Shown: positions 32,253 to 41,902 of the stretch, in pieces
How positions within the stretch are numbered: position 1 is the stretch's first letter
Layout of the letters: each line of letters begins with the position of its first letter
DNA from: Sphingopyxis macrogoltabida
GTDB taxonomy: Bacteria; Pseudomonadota; Alphaproteobacteria; Sphingomonadales; Sphingomonadaceae
Assembly (NCBI RefSeq): GCF_001314325.1
Contig: NZ_CP009429.1
Span: 1,488,501 to 1,552,500, forward strand
Direction of reading: 5' to 3'
Length of the DNA: 64,000 nt
Made by a program: the position numbers and the translations under genes
The notes under the pieces: generated by a model
Told to the model about the DNA's origin: nothing
What the model saw: the letters and a program-made list of their open reading frames with translations, nothing else
The model's database searches: none

Positions 32253-33446
32253 TCAGAACAGCTTGGTCACCGTCGCGCTGCGGCGTTCCGGTTCGGTTTC
32301 GCCGGTGTAGAGGCTCACCATCGGTTCGTCGCTGACGACGTGGATTTCCTCCGCCCCGAACCCATTGAACTTCGTCCGCATCGCGCAGCCATAGGCGCCG
32401 AGCATGCCGATTTCGATGAAATCGCCAGCCTTGATATCGTCGGGCAGGAAGAAAGGCCCGGCCATATGGTCGAGGTCGTCGCAGGTCGGACCGTAAAAGC
32501 TGAACGCCGTCATTTCCGCGTCGCTCTTGCCTTCGCGAAGCAGGCTGACCGGAAAGCGCCAGCCGACATGCGCGGCGTCGAACAACGCGCCATAGGCACC
32601 GTCGTTGATATAGAGTTCCTCGCCGCGGCGCTTTTCGACACGGACGATCAGCGAGCTATACTCGGCCGACAGCGCGCGGCCCGGTTCGCACCAGAGTTCG
32701 GCCGAATAGCTGATCGGCAGGCTTTCGAAGCTGCGATGGATCGTCTCGAAATAGGCGTCGAGCGGCGGCGGCTCCATGCCCGGATAGCTCGACGGGAAGC
32801 CGCCCCCGACATCGATGATGTCGACGGTCACCGACGCCGCGACGATCGCGGCGCGAACGCGTTCCATCGCCTGCGCATAGGCATGCGGGGTCATCGCCTG
32901 GCTGCCGACATGGAAGCAGATGCCGAGCGCGTCGCTGGCCTGGCGCGTCGCCATCAGCAGTTCGGCGACCTCGTCGGCTTCTGCGCCGAACTTGGCGGCG
33001 AGGCTGAGCTTCGAATGGTCGGACGAGACGCGGAGGCGGACCAGCAGGTTGAGATCCTGCGCGCCTTCGGTGGCGCGGACGATCTTCTCCAGCTCTTCCA
33101 TCGTGTCGAGCGAGAAGGTGCGGACGCCATGCTTCCAATAGGCTTCGGAAATCGCTTCCTCGGCCTTCACCGGATGCATGAAACAGAGCGTCGCTTTCGG
33201 CAGGGTGCGCGCGACGAGGCGCACCTCGGCGATCGAGGCGACGTCATAATGGGTGACGCCCGAATCCCACAGCACGCGCAAGAGGTCGGGCGACGGATTC
33301 GCCTTGACCGCATACATGGTCGTGCCGGGAAATCGCTCGATGAAGAAACGCGCTGCGCGCGCCGCGGCGTGCGGGCGGACAAGCGTAACAGGTTCGACCG
33401 GCGAAAGTGCCTGAATCAGCCCGTGGGCGCTATGATGCTGGTGCAA
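32253..33446 (-). CDS. speC: Type III PLP-dependent ornithine (or ornithine/lysine) decarboxylase
   Basis: Decarboxylates ornithine to putrescine, the first step of polyamine synthesis. The alanine-racemase-type fold is shown by YAVKANPSP (PLP Lys48), FHVGSQ, the glycine-rich DVGGGFPSSYPGM, CEPGRAL and the active-site Cys in YGPTCDDLDHM. Lysine activity cannot be excluded. In this frame no ATG or GTG exists between the upstream stop (33471-33473) and the conserved core; the only start is TTG at 33446, which sits 9 nt after a GGGGG stretch buried in a leader stem. Polyamine genes at 35341 and 39093 continue the pathway. In alphaproteobacterial literature this gene is also called speF. Confidence 0.9.
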   Translation of the reverse strand: MHQHHSAHGLIQALSPVEPVTLVRPHAAARAARFFIERFPGTTMYAVKANPSPDLLRVLWDSGVTHYDVASIAEVRLVARTLPKATLCFMHPVKAEEAISEAYWKHGVRTFSLDTMEELEKIVRATEGAQDLNLLVRLRVSSDHSKLSLAAKFGAEADEVAELLMATRQASDALGICFHVGSQAMTPHAYAQAMERVRAAIVAASVTVDIIDVGGGFPSSYPGMEPPPLDAYFETIHRSFESLPISYSAELWCEPGRALSAEYSSLIVRVEKRRGEELYINDGAYGALFDAAHVGWRFPVSLLREGKSDAEMTAFSFYGPTCDDLDHMAGPFFLPDDIKAGDFIEIGMLGAYGCAMRTKFNGFGAEEIHVVSDEPMVSLYTGETEPERRSATVTKLF

Positions 33447-33478
33447 CTCAAGGGACCCCCAAAAAATACGTTAAACAT
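33416..33478 (-). CDS. Possible 20-codon leader ORF overlapping the decarboxylase start
   Basis: An ATG at 33478 opens a 20-residue frame beginning MFNVFFGG and ending at TGA 33416-33418, in a different frame from the decarboxylase and crossing its TTG start by 31 nt. Its ATG lies in the loop of the C-D stem. No clear ribosome site precedes it. Translation could open the stem that masks the decarboxylase start, but this may also be a chance frame. Confidence 0.3.
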   Translation of the reverse strand: MFNVFFGGPLSCTSIIAPTG

Positions 33479-33552
33479 CCAAGGCTGCCTTGCGGTTATT
33501 GGAAGTCCCCCTGGGGCAGCGGAGGGCGATATATGCAGGGGGGTCCCCCCTG
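33447..33552 (-). promoter_or_regulatory. Structured mRNA leader of ornithine decarboxylase (speF-leader-like)
   Basis: Read on the minus strand, four segments can pair: A 33552-33546 (CAGGGGG), B 33542-33536 (CCCCCUG), C 33513-33507 (CAGGGGG) and D 33460-33450 (GGGGGUCCCUU, which includes the ribosome-binding site). B can pair perfectly with A or with C; C can also join an 11-pair stem with D that hides the site. The two folds exclude each other, as in a translational riboswitch or attenuator. Position upstream of ornithine decarboxylase matches the speF leader class described in alphaproteobacteria; identity with it is inferred, not tested. Confidence 0.6.
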
Positions 33553-33701
33553 TAAAGACCCTTTGGCGCAATTTTGTAATAAGCCGGTAACAGTGGGGCC
33601 GAACCGGGGCTGACGTGCGCCAGACCGCGCAAATGCAAGACAAGTCCCGATCGTCGCGCTAGGCTTGGCGCATCGATAAAACCGGAAAGGACCGCCCCGC
33701 C

Positions 33702-35360
33702 ATGGTCTCGCGCGCCGACGTGAATCACGATTTTTCCGACGCCGAACTGGAAGAGCTTGCGGGGTTCGGAACCATCGAATCGCACAAGGCGGGCGACCTG
33801 CTCGTCGAGGAGGGCGCGATGGCGCCCGACTGCATCGTCACCCTGTCGGGCCATACCGACATCTTCGCCTCGACCGACGAAGGGCGCAAGCGCGTCGGCT
33901 GGATGGAGCGTGGCCAGTTCGCTGGCGATCTGTCGGTGCTGACCGGGCAGCGCCATCTGTCGCGCGTCGAAATGGGCGCCGACGGCGATATCCTGCGGAT
34001 CGCGCACGGCGATTTCCAGCGCCTGATCGCGGGCAATTCCCATTATTCCGACATCTTCGTTCGCGTCCTGTCGGCGCGCCGCGAGTTCAGCAACACGCGC
34101 GGATTCGCGGTCACGATCGTGATCGGTGCGGCGATGGACCGCAGCGTCTATGCGCTGCGTGACCTGCTGATGAAGCATGGCGTAGCGCATCGCTGGTTCG
34201 ATCCGGCCGACGGGCCGGTCGCGGCGCATCTGATGGCCGAACGCGGACTGACCGAAGCCGATCTGCCCGCGGTCATTCTCGGCGCCGCCGACGTGCTGGT
34301 CCAGCCGACGCCCGAACAGCTCGCGGCGGGGCTCGGGCTCGATCTGCTCCCCGACGGGGCGACCGCCGATGTGCTCGTCGTCGGCAGCGGCCCGGGCGGG
34401 CTCGCAGCAGCTGTCTATGCGGCATCGGAGGGGCTGACGGTGATCGCGCTCGACGCGCTGGCGCCGGGCGGGCAGGCCGGGACATCGTCGAAGATCGAAA
34501 ATTACCTCGGCTTCCCGACCGGCATTTCGGGCAACGAGCTGGCGCGGCGTGCGACGGTGCAAGCTCAGAAATTCGGCGCGCGGCTGGTGGCGCCGGTGCG
34601 CGCGGCGTCGATTGGGCGCGACGGCGACGCCTATTGCCTCCATCTCGCCGACGGGCGCAAGCTGCGTAGCCGCGCGGTCGTCGTTGCCAGCGGGGCGCAA
34701 TATCAGCGGCTGCCGATCGACGGCATCGAGGCCTATGAGGGCCGCGGCATCTATTATGGCGCGACGCCGATGGAAGCGCAGCTCTGCGGTAATGCCGAGG
34801 TCACCGTCGTCGGTGCGGGCAATTCGGCGGGACAGGGCGCCATCTATCTCGCGAGCGTCGCGAAGAAGGTGCATGTCATCTTTCGCCGGTCGAGCCTGCG
34901 CGACACCATGTCCGAATATCTGGTCAAGCGGCTGGAGGAGCATCCGAATATCGAGATCATTCCGTCGACCGATGTCACCGCGCTGCACGGCGAGGAGGGA
35001 TTGGTCGGGCTGACCTATCGTTGCCGCGAGACCGGCGCCGAGGGCCATTGCGACTGCCGCTTCCTGTTCCTCTTCCTCGGCGCCAGCCCCAACACCGGCT
35101 GGCTGCCGCGCGAAATGGTCTGCGACGAGCGCGGTTTCGTGAAGACCGGCGCCGATATCGCGCCGATGGAGCTGGTCAAGGCGGGCTGGTCGCTCGACCG
35201 CATGCCGAGCCGCTACGAGACGAGCTGGCCGCGCATCTACGCTATCGGTGACGTGCGCAAGGGATCGGTCAAGCGCGTCGCGTCGTCGGTAGGCGAGGGG
35301 TCGGTGGTGGTCAGCGACATCCATCAGGCGCTGGCGGAGATCATCCCAGCCGCGTCTTGA
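33702..35360 (+). CDS. Cyclic-nucleotide-binding/thioredoxin-reductase-like FAD oxidoreductase
   Basis: A 552-residue three-part protein. Residues about 5-115 form a cNMP-binding-type barrel (GDLLVEEGAMAPDCIVTLSG), about 135-205 a glutaredoxin/thioredoxin-fold-like segment (ALRDLLMKHGVAHRWFD), and from about 222 a thioredoxin-reductase-type module with FAD motif VVGSGPGGLAAAVYA and NAD(P)H motif VVGAGNSAGQGA near 369. Where thioredoxin reductases carry the CxxC redox pair, this protein reads GRGIYYGATPMEA (about 347-359), with no cysteine. It may act as an NADPH oxidase or sensor rather than a disulfide reductase. ATG 33702 follows GGAAAGGA. Its end overlaps the convergent nspC by 20 nt. Confidence 0.85.
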   Translation: MVSRADVNHDFSDAELEELAGFGTIESHKAGDLLVEEGAMAPDCIVTLSGHTDIFASTDEGRKRVGWMERGQFAGDLSVLTGQRHLSRVEMGADGDILRIAHGDFQRLIAGNSHYSDIFVRVLSARREFSNTRGFAVTIVIGAAMDRSVYALRDLLMKHGVAHRWFDPADGPVAAHLMAERGLTEADLPAVILGAADVLVQPTPEQLAAGLGLDLLPDGATADVLVVGSGPGGLAAAVYAASEGLTVIALDALAPGGQAGTSSKIENYLGFPTGISGNELARRATVQAQKFGARLVAPVRAASIGRDGDAYCLHLADGRKLRSRAVVVASGAQYQRLPIDGIEAYEGRGIYYGATPMEAQLCGNAEVTVVGAGNSAGQGAIYLASVAKKVHVIFRRSSLRDTMSEYLVKRLEEHPNIEIIPSTDVTALHGEEGLVGLTYRCRETGAEGHCDCRFLFLFLGASPNTGWLPREMVCDERGFVKTGADIAPMELVKAGWSLDRMPSRYETSWPRIYAIGDVRKGSVKRVASSVGEGSVVVSDIHQALAEIIPAAS

Positions 35361-36528
35361 AGTCCTCGTAGCCGAATTCGCGGACAAGCTTCAGTTCGTC
35401 GGTCTCGCTGTCCCACAGCCAGATCGACGGCAACGGCACGCCGTTGAAGCTGTTGGTCTTGACCATCGAATAATGCGCCTGGTCGAGGAAGGCGAAGCGC
35501 TGGCCGACGCGCGCGCCGCCGGGCAGGCGGTAGTCGCCGATCACGTCGCCCGCGAGGCACGACGGGCCGCCGAGGCGCGTCGGCATCCCCTCGCTGCCTT
35601 CGTCCAGCATCGCGGGGCGATAGGGCGCTTCGATCACATCGGGCATGTGGCAGGTCGCCGAAATGTCGGTGATGCCGATGGACATGCCGTTGTCGAAGAG
35701 GTCGAGCACTTCGCCGACGAGGATGCCGGCGTCAAGCGCGATTGCTTCGCCGGGTTCGATCATCACATCGCAGTCGGTCGCGGCGCGCACTTGCTTAAGA
35801 AAGGCGATGAGGTCGTCGGTCTGGTAATCGGCGCGGGTGACGTGGTGCCCGCCGCCGAAATTGATCCATTTGAGCCGCCCGAAGAAGGGGCGCAGCATCG
35901 GCTGGACGGCATTCCACGTCCGCTGGAGCGGCGGGAAATCCTGTTCGCACAGGCTGTGCATATGCACGCCGTCGACGCCCTCCAGATGTTCGGGCAGCAA
36001 TTGCGTGACGGGGAAGCCAAGGCGGCTGCACGGCGCCGCAGGGTCGTATTTGGCGACTTCGCCCTCGCTGTGCATCGGATTGATGCGCAGCCCGACGTCG
36101 AAGCGTTCGCCCCTCGCGCGAAGATCGTCGAGCAGCGGACGGAAGCGGGCGATCTGGCCGGGCGAATTGAAGATCAGATGATCCGACAGCCGCGCGATTT
36201 CGGGAAGATCGGCTTCCTTGTAACCGGCGCAATAGGTCGCGACCTCCTTGTCGCCCTGTGCACCGCCATATTCCTCGCGCCCGAGCTTCGCTTCGTAGAG
36301 CCCCGACGCGCAGACGCCGTCGAGATATGTCGCGACTGTCGGGCCGAGCGACCACATCGAAAAGGCCTTGAGTGCCGCGAGCACGCGGGCGCCGGAGGCG
36401 TCGCCGATGTGGCGTAGCACCGCCAGGTTCGCGCGTATCTTCGCCGCGTCGACGACGAAAGCGGGCGAGGGGACGCGGGTAAGGTCGAAGCGGGCAAACG
36501 CCCCGGGATCGCCGGCTCTGGTTTCCAT
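35341..36528 (-). CDS. nspC: Carboxynorspermidine/carboxyspermidine decarboxylase
   Basis: PLP-dependent decarboxylase converting carboxyspermidine (or carboxynorspermidine) to spermidine (or norspermidine). The 395-residue protein shows VLAALKAFSMWSL (PLP Lys54), LGLRINP-type strand DVGLRINPMHSEG, WINFGGGHHVTR, MIEPGEAI, GGPSCLAGDV (active-site Cys) and FLDQAHYSMVK. Together with the dehydrogenase at 39093 and the decarboxylase at 32253 it forms a route to spermidine that needs no S-adenosylmethionine decarboxylase. It is a distant relative of the ornithine decarboxylase fold. Confidence 0.93.
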   Translation of the reverse strand: METRAGDPGAFARFDLTRVPSPAFVVDAAKIRANLAVLRHIGDASGARVLAALKAFSMWSLGPTVATYLDGVCASGLYEAKLGREEYGGAQGDKEVATYCAGYKEADLPEIARLSDHLIFNSPGQIARFRPLLDDLRARGERFDVGLRINPMHSEGEVAKYDPAAPCSRLGFPVTQLLPEHLEGVDGVHMHSLCEQDFPPLQRTWNAVQPMLRPFFGRLKWINFGGGHHVTRADYQTDDLIAFLKQVRAATDCDVMIEPGEAIALDAGILVGEVLDLFDNGMSIGITDISATCHMPDVIEAPYRPAMLDEGSEGMPTRLGGPSCLAGDVIGDYRLPGGARVGQRFAFLDQAHYSMVKTNSFNGVPLPSIWLWDSETDELKLVREFGYEDFKTRLG

Positions 36529-36609
36529 GGGGCGCCTCTAGAGTTTTTTGGTTCGCGATGAAAGCGAGTCGGTTCCGCGGTCGCTAAATGTGGAGACGGG
36601 GCGCCGTTT

Positions 36610-37611
36610 TCAAGCGACGGGGACTTTCACGTTCCCCGCCGCGGTCTGGACCGAATAGCTGAACGGCTCGTCCTTCCAGCCGGTCTTGGCGCCGCCGTGC
36701 GCGCCGTCGCGGCGCATCACCGCGATGCCGCCGTCGATTTCATAACCCGCCTCCTCGATCCGCCGGATCGCGGCTTCGGCGGCCGCCTGCGGCTCCATCC
36801 CGCCGCGCATCAGTTCGACGGCGTGATAGGTCGGGAGAAAGCGCATCATCACGTCGCCATTCCCCGTTGCGACCGCCGCGCCGACCGCCTGATCGCAATA
36901 GGCCCCGGCGCCGATGATCGGCGAATCGCCGACGCGCCCCGGAATCTTGAATTCGCGCCCGTTGGTCGAGCAGCCGACGCAAAGATGGCCTGCCGCATCG
37001 AGCGCGATAGAGCCGACCGTGTCGTGACCGGCGAGCTTCGGATTCTTGCCGATCGGTTCGGGAGCGAAAGCGTTGGTCTTTTCGCCCTTGGCCGCCCATT
37101 TGTCCCACGCCTGCTGCGATACGACGCTGGTCAGCGAGGTCTCGGTGAAGCCCATGCGTGCGGCGAAGCGCGTTGCGTCGTCGCCGACGATCAGGCTGTG
37201 CTGGGTTTCTTCCATCACCTTTCGCGCCACGGAAATGGCGCGCTTGACCCGCTTGAGGCAGCCGACCGCGCCGGCGTCGTGCGTCGGTCCCCACATGATC
37301 ATCGCATCGAGCGTCGTCTCGCCGACCTCGTTGGGAACGCCGCCCGCACCGACCCAATAGTCGCCGAGCAGCTCGACATGGTTGATCGCCGCCTCGACGA
37401 CGTCGAGCGCCGAGGCACCCGCCGCGAGCATCGGCCAGCCGACGGCGTTCGCCCCCGGCCCGAAATCCCACGTCGTCATGATGAAGGGCTTGCCGGTCGC
37501 GATGGCTTCCGGCTTGGCCGGTTTTGCCGTCGCCCCGCTGGTCCCCAGCGCCGCCAGTCCGGCCGCGGCGGTGCCGAATGCACGCCGCGAGATCATCCGC
37601 TTGTCCGTCAT
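36610..37611 (-). CDS. Tat-exported N4-(beta-N-acetylglucosaminyl)-L-asparaginase/isoaspartyl peptidase-like
   Basis: A 333-residue Ntn hydrolase. The N-terminus MISRRAFGTAAAGLAALG is a twin-arginine signal. The self-cleavage site is GHDTVGSIALD, with nucleophile Thr198, followed by TNGREFKIPGRVGDSPIIGA, which binds substrate. Glycosylasparaginase is the closest family; in bacteria the actual substrates are often asparagine or isoaspartyl peptides. The ATG at 37611 is chosen because it is next to the twin Arg; the frame is open to 37662. It splits the two carboxyspermidine genes. Confidence 0.9.
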   Translation of the reverse strand: MTDKRMISRRAFGTAAAGLAALGTSGATAKPAKPEAIATGKPFIMTTWDFGPGANAVGWPMLAAGASALDVVEAAINHVELLGDYWVGAGGVPNEVGETTLDAMIMWGPTHDAGAVGCLKRVKRAISVARKVMEETQHSLIVGDDATRFAARMGFTETSLTSVVSQQAWDKWAAKGEKTNAFAPEPIGKNPKLAGHDTVGSIALDAAGHLCVGCSTNGREFKIPGRVGDSPIIGAGAYCDQAVGAAVATGNGDVMMRFLPTYHAVELMRGGMEPQAAAEAAIRRIEEAGYEIDGGIAVMRRDGAHGGAKTGWKDEPFSYSVQTAAGNVKVPVA

Positions 37612-37651
37612 CGCCCGTCCTCCTGCTGACGCGAGGCTAGCGCCCTGCGGA

Positions 37652-38002
37652 TCAGGCGGCAATCGGTCCCTTGAAGATGAAGAAGGCGCCGCCGGCGATC
37701 AGCAGAAAACCGACGAGATGGTTGATCGTCAGTTTCTCGCCGAGCCAGAACACGGCGAAGCCCGCGAACACCAGCAGGGTGATCACTTCCTGCATCGTTT
37801 TCAGCTCGGCAGTCGAATAGACGCCGTGACCGATCCGGTTCGCTGGCACTGCGAGGCAATATTCGAAAAAGGCGATGCCCCACGCGATCAGAATCGCGAG
37901 CCACATCGGACGCGAAACATCACCGAGATGGCCGTACCAGGCAAAGGTCATGAAGATGTTGGAAATGACCAGCAGTCCGATGGGCGCAAGATAGGGCGTC
38001 AT
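37652..38002 (-). CDS. DUF486/DMT-like small membrane protein
   Basis: A 116-residue protein of four hydrophobic helices (about 5-25, 33-52, 70-90 and 93-112) with the motifs FMTFAWYGHL, FFEYCLAVPANRIG and LKTMQEVITL of the DUF486 family, a small relative of the drug/metabolite transporter fold. Function is unknown. Its start overlaps the stop of the upstream alpha/beta hydrolase by 4 nt, so the two are likely cotranslated. Confidence 0.9.
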   Translation of the reverse strand: MTPYLAPIGLLVISNIFMTFAWYGHLGDVSRPMWLAILIAWGIAFFEYCLAVPANRIGHGVYSTAELKTMQEVITLLVFAGFAVFWLGEKLTINHLVGFLLIAGGAFFIFKGPIAA

Positions 38003-39090
38003 GGCTTGTCCTTTGCGAGCGGCAGGACGTCGCGGAGCAGCGCGGCGAAGAAGATTCCGGGTTCCTCGACCATCGGCATATGCGCCGAATGTTCGAGCCA
38101 GACGAGCGTCTTCGACGGCGCCTGCACCTTGCCGAACCACTCGGCCGCGACCGGCGACGGCACGGTATAGTCGTGGCGGCCGAGCAGGAAGACCAGCGGC
38201 ACGTCCATCTTGCGCACCGGTTTGAAGCTGACGTCGGCGAGCCGCGGCCACAATGTCGTCACCGAAAATTCGCTGCCCTTACCCCAAGCCTGTATGTCTG
38301 CCGGGCCATATTCGGGCGACAGGTGCGGGGTCTGGAAATAATATTTGAGATCGGGCTTGTTGTAGATGAGCGAGCCGTAGGGGATCGCATATTTGCGCCA
38401 GCCGTCGGCCTTGGCGATGGTGAACTCGCCTTGCGGATAGGGAGCGAGCGCGTCGATGGCCTGCACCGCTTCTTTGTTCCCTGCGGCGAGTGCCCTGGCA
38501 CGCGTCCACGCCATGCCGGCCTTTTCGCCTTCGCGGAAATCGATGCCCTGACCGACGCCGACATAGGCGTAGAGGAGGTCGGGGCGCTTCACGGCGACCG
38601 ACAGGCCGACGATCGAGCCCCAGCTATGCCCCATCAGCACGACCTTGCGCTTGCCGTAACGCTTTTTGAGCAGCTCGATCAGTTCGATGGCGTCGTCGCG
38701 GTAACGGTCGGGTGTCATCGTCGGAGCCAGCGTGGCGGGATCATTGAGCGGATAGGAACGCCCGGCGCCGCGCTGGTCGTAGTGAACGACGGTGAAGACA
38801 TCCTCCCAAGGTCGCTGAAACGCCCAGGCGAACGGCATCTCGACCGCGCCCGGGCCGCCGTGGACGAAGATGAGCAGCGGATTGTCCTTGTCGGCGCCGC
38901 GCACATTGACGACCTGCCGCGCGCCGCCCAGCGTGGCCTCGAACGTTTCCTGCACCCCGTTCGGCGTCACGATCTTGCCGATGTCGGCGACGATCGCGCG
39001 CGCGGGAGCGTAGGCGTCTTCGGTTTGCGCGACAGCGGGCGCCGTGACCGATGCGATCACGGCGGCGATGGCTCCCAACAGTTTACGCAT
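37999..39090 (-). CDS. Exported alpha/beta hydrolase (proline-iminopeptidase-like)
   Basis: A 363-residue hydrolase with a signal peptide (to about residue 22, VTAPAVAQ). Motifs are FVHGGPGAVEMP (oxyanion), VVHYDQRGAGRSYP, the nucleophile elbow VLMGHSWGS, the acid in LLGRHDYTVP and the His in LEHSAHMP. The DQRGxGxS motif is typical of the S33 proline iminopeptidase group, though other esterases share it. The ATG at 39090 is at the signal peptide; upstream codons belong to overlap with the neighbouring frame. Confidence 0.85.
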   Translation of the reverse strand: MRKLLGAIAAVIASVTAPAVAQTEDAYAPARAIVADIGKIVTPNGVQETFEATLGGARQVVNVRGADKDNPLLIFVHGGPGAVEMPFAWAFQRPWEDVFTVVHYDQRGAGRSYPLNDPATLAPTMTPDRYRDDAIELIELLKKRYGKRKVVLMGHSWGSIVGLSVAVKRPDLLYAYVGVGQGIDFREGEKAGMAWTRARALAAGNKEAVQAIDALAPYPQGEFTIAKADGWRKYAIPYGSLIYNKPDLKYYFQTPHLSPEYGPADIQAWGKGSEFSVTTLWPRLADVSFKPVRKMDVPLVFLLGRHDYTVPSPVAAEWFGKVQAPSKTLVWLEHSAHMPMVEEPGIFFAALLRDVLPLAKDKP

Positions 39091-39092
39091 CG

Positions 39093-40301
<1,209 letters not shown>

Positions 40302-40366
40302 GTGAAAAATCTCCTGCGCCTACCTATGCGGCTTGTCTTGTATGCCCGGCCCTATAGGACGAAGCC

Positions 40367-41356
40367 ATGACACAGCAAAGCCCCGATCCCTTGCTCGACC
40401 CGGCACGCGCGCCGTCGCTCGCAGGTGTCGAACGCGCGGCGGCGAAAGTCGCTGCACTCCTCCCGCAAACCCCGCTGCTGCCGCTTGACGTCGACGGCCG
40501 GACGATCTGGTGCAAGGCCGAATGCCTGCAGCCCGTCGGGGCGTTCAAGATTCGCGGTGCCTGGCACCGGCTGACCGATCTCACGCCCGAACAGGCGGCC
40601 GCGGGCGTGGTCGGCGTCTCGAGCGGTAACCATGCGCAGGGCGTTGCCTGGGCAGCGAAGCGGCTCGGCATCGCGGCAACGATCGTCATGCCGAGCAATG
40701 CGCCGCAGATGAAGCTGGCCGCGACGCGTGCGCTGGGGGCGGAGGTCGTGCTCTACGACCGCGTGACCGAATCGCGCGACGCCGTCGCGGCGAAACTGCT
40801 CGAAGAGCGCGGCGGCACGCTCGTCCACGCCTATGGCGATCCATGGATCATCGAGGGGCAGGGGACAGCGGGGATCGAAGCCCGCGCGCAGATGCAGGAA
40901 CGCGGGATCGACGGCCCCGACAAGGTGATCGCCTGCTGCGGCGGCGGCGGGCTCTCGGCGGGGCTGGCGCTCGCCTTACCCGAAACCGAACTCGTCGCGG
41001 TCGAGCCCGAAGGCTGGGACGATTTAACACGCAGTCTCGAAGCCGGCGAGATATTGTCGGTCGAGGACCTGGCATTTCCTACAGAGTGTGACGCTCTCCA
41101 GACGCCGCAGACCTGGCCGATCAATTTCGCGGTGTTGCAGGCGCGCGGCGTCCGCGGCGTCGTCGCGACGCGCGAGGAAGTGCGCCATGCGATGCGCGTC
41201 GCATTCGAGAAGTTGCACCTTGTCGTCGAACCCGGCGGCGCGGCGGCGCTCGCCGCGGTGCTTGCGGGCAAGGTCGAATTGGGCGATGCGACGTTGGTCA
41301 CCCTGTCGGGCGGCAATGTCGACCCCAGGCACTATGCGGAGATATTGGCGGGATAG
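40367..41356 (+). CDS. Threonine/serine dehydratase
   Basis: Fold-type II PLP enzyme that deaminates threonine to 2-oxobutyrate (serine to pyruvate). PLP Lys61 lies in PVGAFKIRGAW, followed by SSGNHAQGVA (phosphate/substrate loop) and CCGGGGLSAGLAL. The 329-residue length lacks the C-terminal ACT domains of biosynthetic IlvA, so it resembles the catabolic or serine-racemase-like group. It is divergent from the dehydrogenase gene across a 65-nt gap. Confidence 0.9.
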   Translation: MTQQSPDPLLDPARAPSLAGVERAAAKVAALLPQTPLLPLDVDGRTIWCKAECLQPVGAFKIRGAWHRLTDLTPEQAAAGVVGVSSGNHAQGVAWAAKRLGIAATIVMPSNAPQMKLAATRALGAEVVLYDRVTESRDAVAAKLLEERGGTLVHAYGDPWIIEGQGTAGIEARAQMQERGIDGPDKVIACCGGGGLSAGLALALPETELVAVEPEGWDDLTRSLEAGEILSVEDLAFPTECDALQTPQTWPINFAVLQARGVRGVVATREEVRHAMRVAFEKLHLVVEPGGAAALAAVLAGKVELGDATLVTLSGGNVDPRHYAEILAG

Positions 41357-41405
41357 GCGGATACTTATCCCGATGCGTGCGTTTGGACGGGGAAGGAGAA
41401 GCAAG

Positions 41406-41861
41406 ATGCAAAAGAGCTTTCTGATCGGCGCGGCGGCGCTCGTCATCCTGAGCGGCTGCGAAAAGGCCGAGGCGCCCGCGCCGGCCGATACCACTACCAC
41501 CGAGGTTCCGGTCGAGACCACGCCGCCCGAGGGTGCCGCCGACGCCACTGATCCCGCCACCGACCCGGCGACCGCACCGCACCGCTTCGCGAGCTGGGCG
41601 GGCAAATGGACCGGGGTCGAAGGCATGTTCGTCACCATCACTCCGGGCGAGCCGGGCAAGTACAAGCTGGAGATGCAGTCGGACCTCGACACCAAGGGGA
41701 CCTATGACGGCAACGACAGCGAGCATGGCATCAAGTTCAAGCGCGGCAGCGAGGAGTTGAGCCTCCGCCGCGGCAACGGCGACGAGACGGGACTCAAATA
41801 TCTTGCCGGCAAGAAGGAATGCCTGATCGTCAAGGACGGCGAGGGATATTGTCGCGATTGA
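41406..41861 (+). CDS. Predicted lipoprotein
   Basis: A 151-residue protein with a lipobox ILSGC (Cys18), then a Thr/Pro/Ala-rich linker to about residue 58 and a compact domain starting FASWAGKWTGVEG. The domain pattern (GKYKLEMQSDLDTKGTYDG and KRGSEELSLRRGNG) looks like a small beta-barrel, but I do not recognise a named family. ATG 41406 follows AAGGAGA, a strong ribosome site. A terminator follows. Confidence 0.8.
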   Translation: MQKSFLIGAAALVILSGCEKAEAPAPADTTTTEVPVETTPPEGAADATDPATDPATAPHRFASWAGKWTGVEGMFVTITPGEPGKYKLEMQSDLDTKGTYDGNDSEHGIKFKRGSEELSLRRGNGDETGLKYLAGKKECLIVKDGEGYCRD

Positions 41862-41867
41862 TGACCG

Positions 41868-41902
41868 AACCGGCGACAAGGCTTTTCGGCCTGTCGCCGG
41901 TT
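41868..41902 (+). terminator. Hairpin terminator after the lipoprotein gene
   Basis: An 11-bp stem AACCGGCGACA/TGTCGCCGGTT plus an inner 3-bp GGC/GCC and a TTTTC loop, followed by TTTGTCAT, starts 7 nt after the lipoprotein stop. It looks like an intrinsic terminator with a short T run. Confidence 0.65.

Noticed and set aside
32050-32310. An 86-codon plus-strand frame between the MFS and decarboxylase genes
   Set aside because: Crosses the repeat, the decarboxylase terminator and the 3' end of the decarboxylase antisense; composition is not protein-like.
33407-33613. A 68-codon plus-strand frame in the decarboxylase leader
   Set aside because: Antisense to the structured leader and its segments; G/C runs explain the frame.
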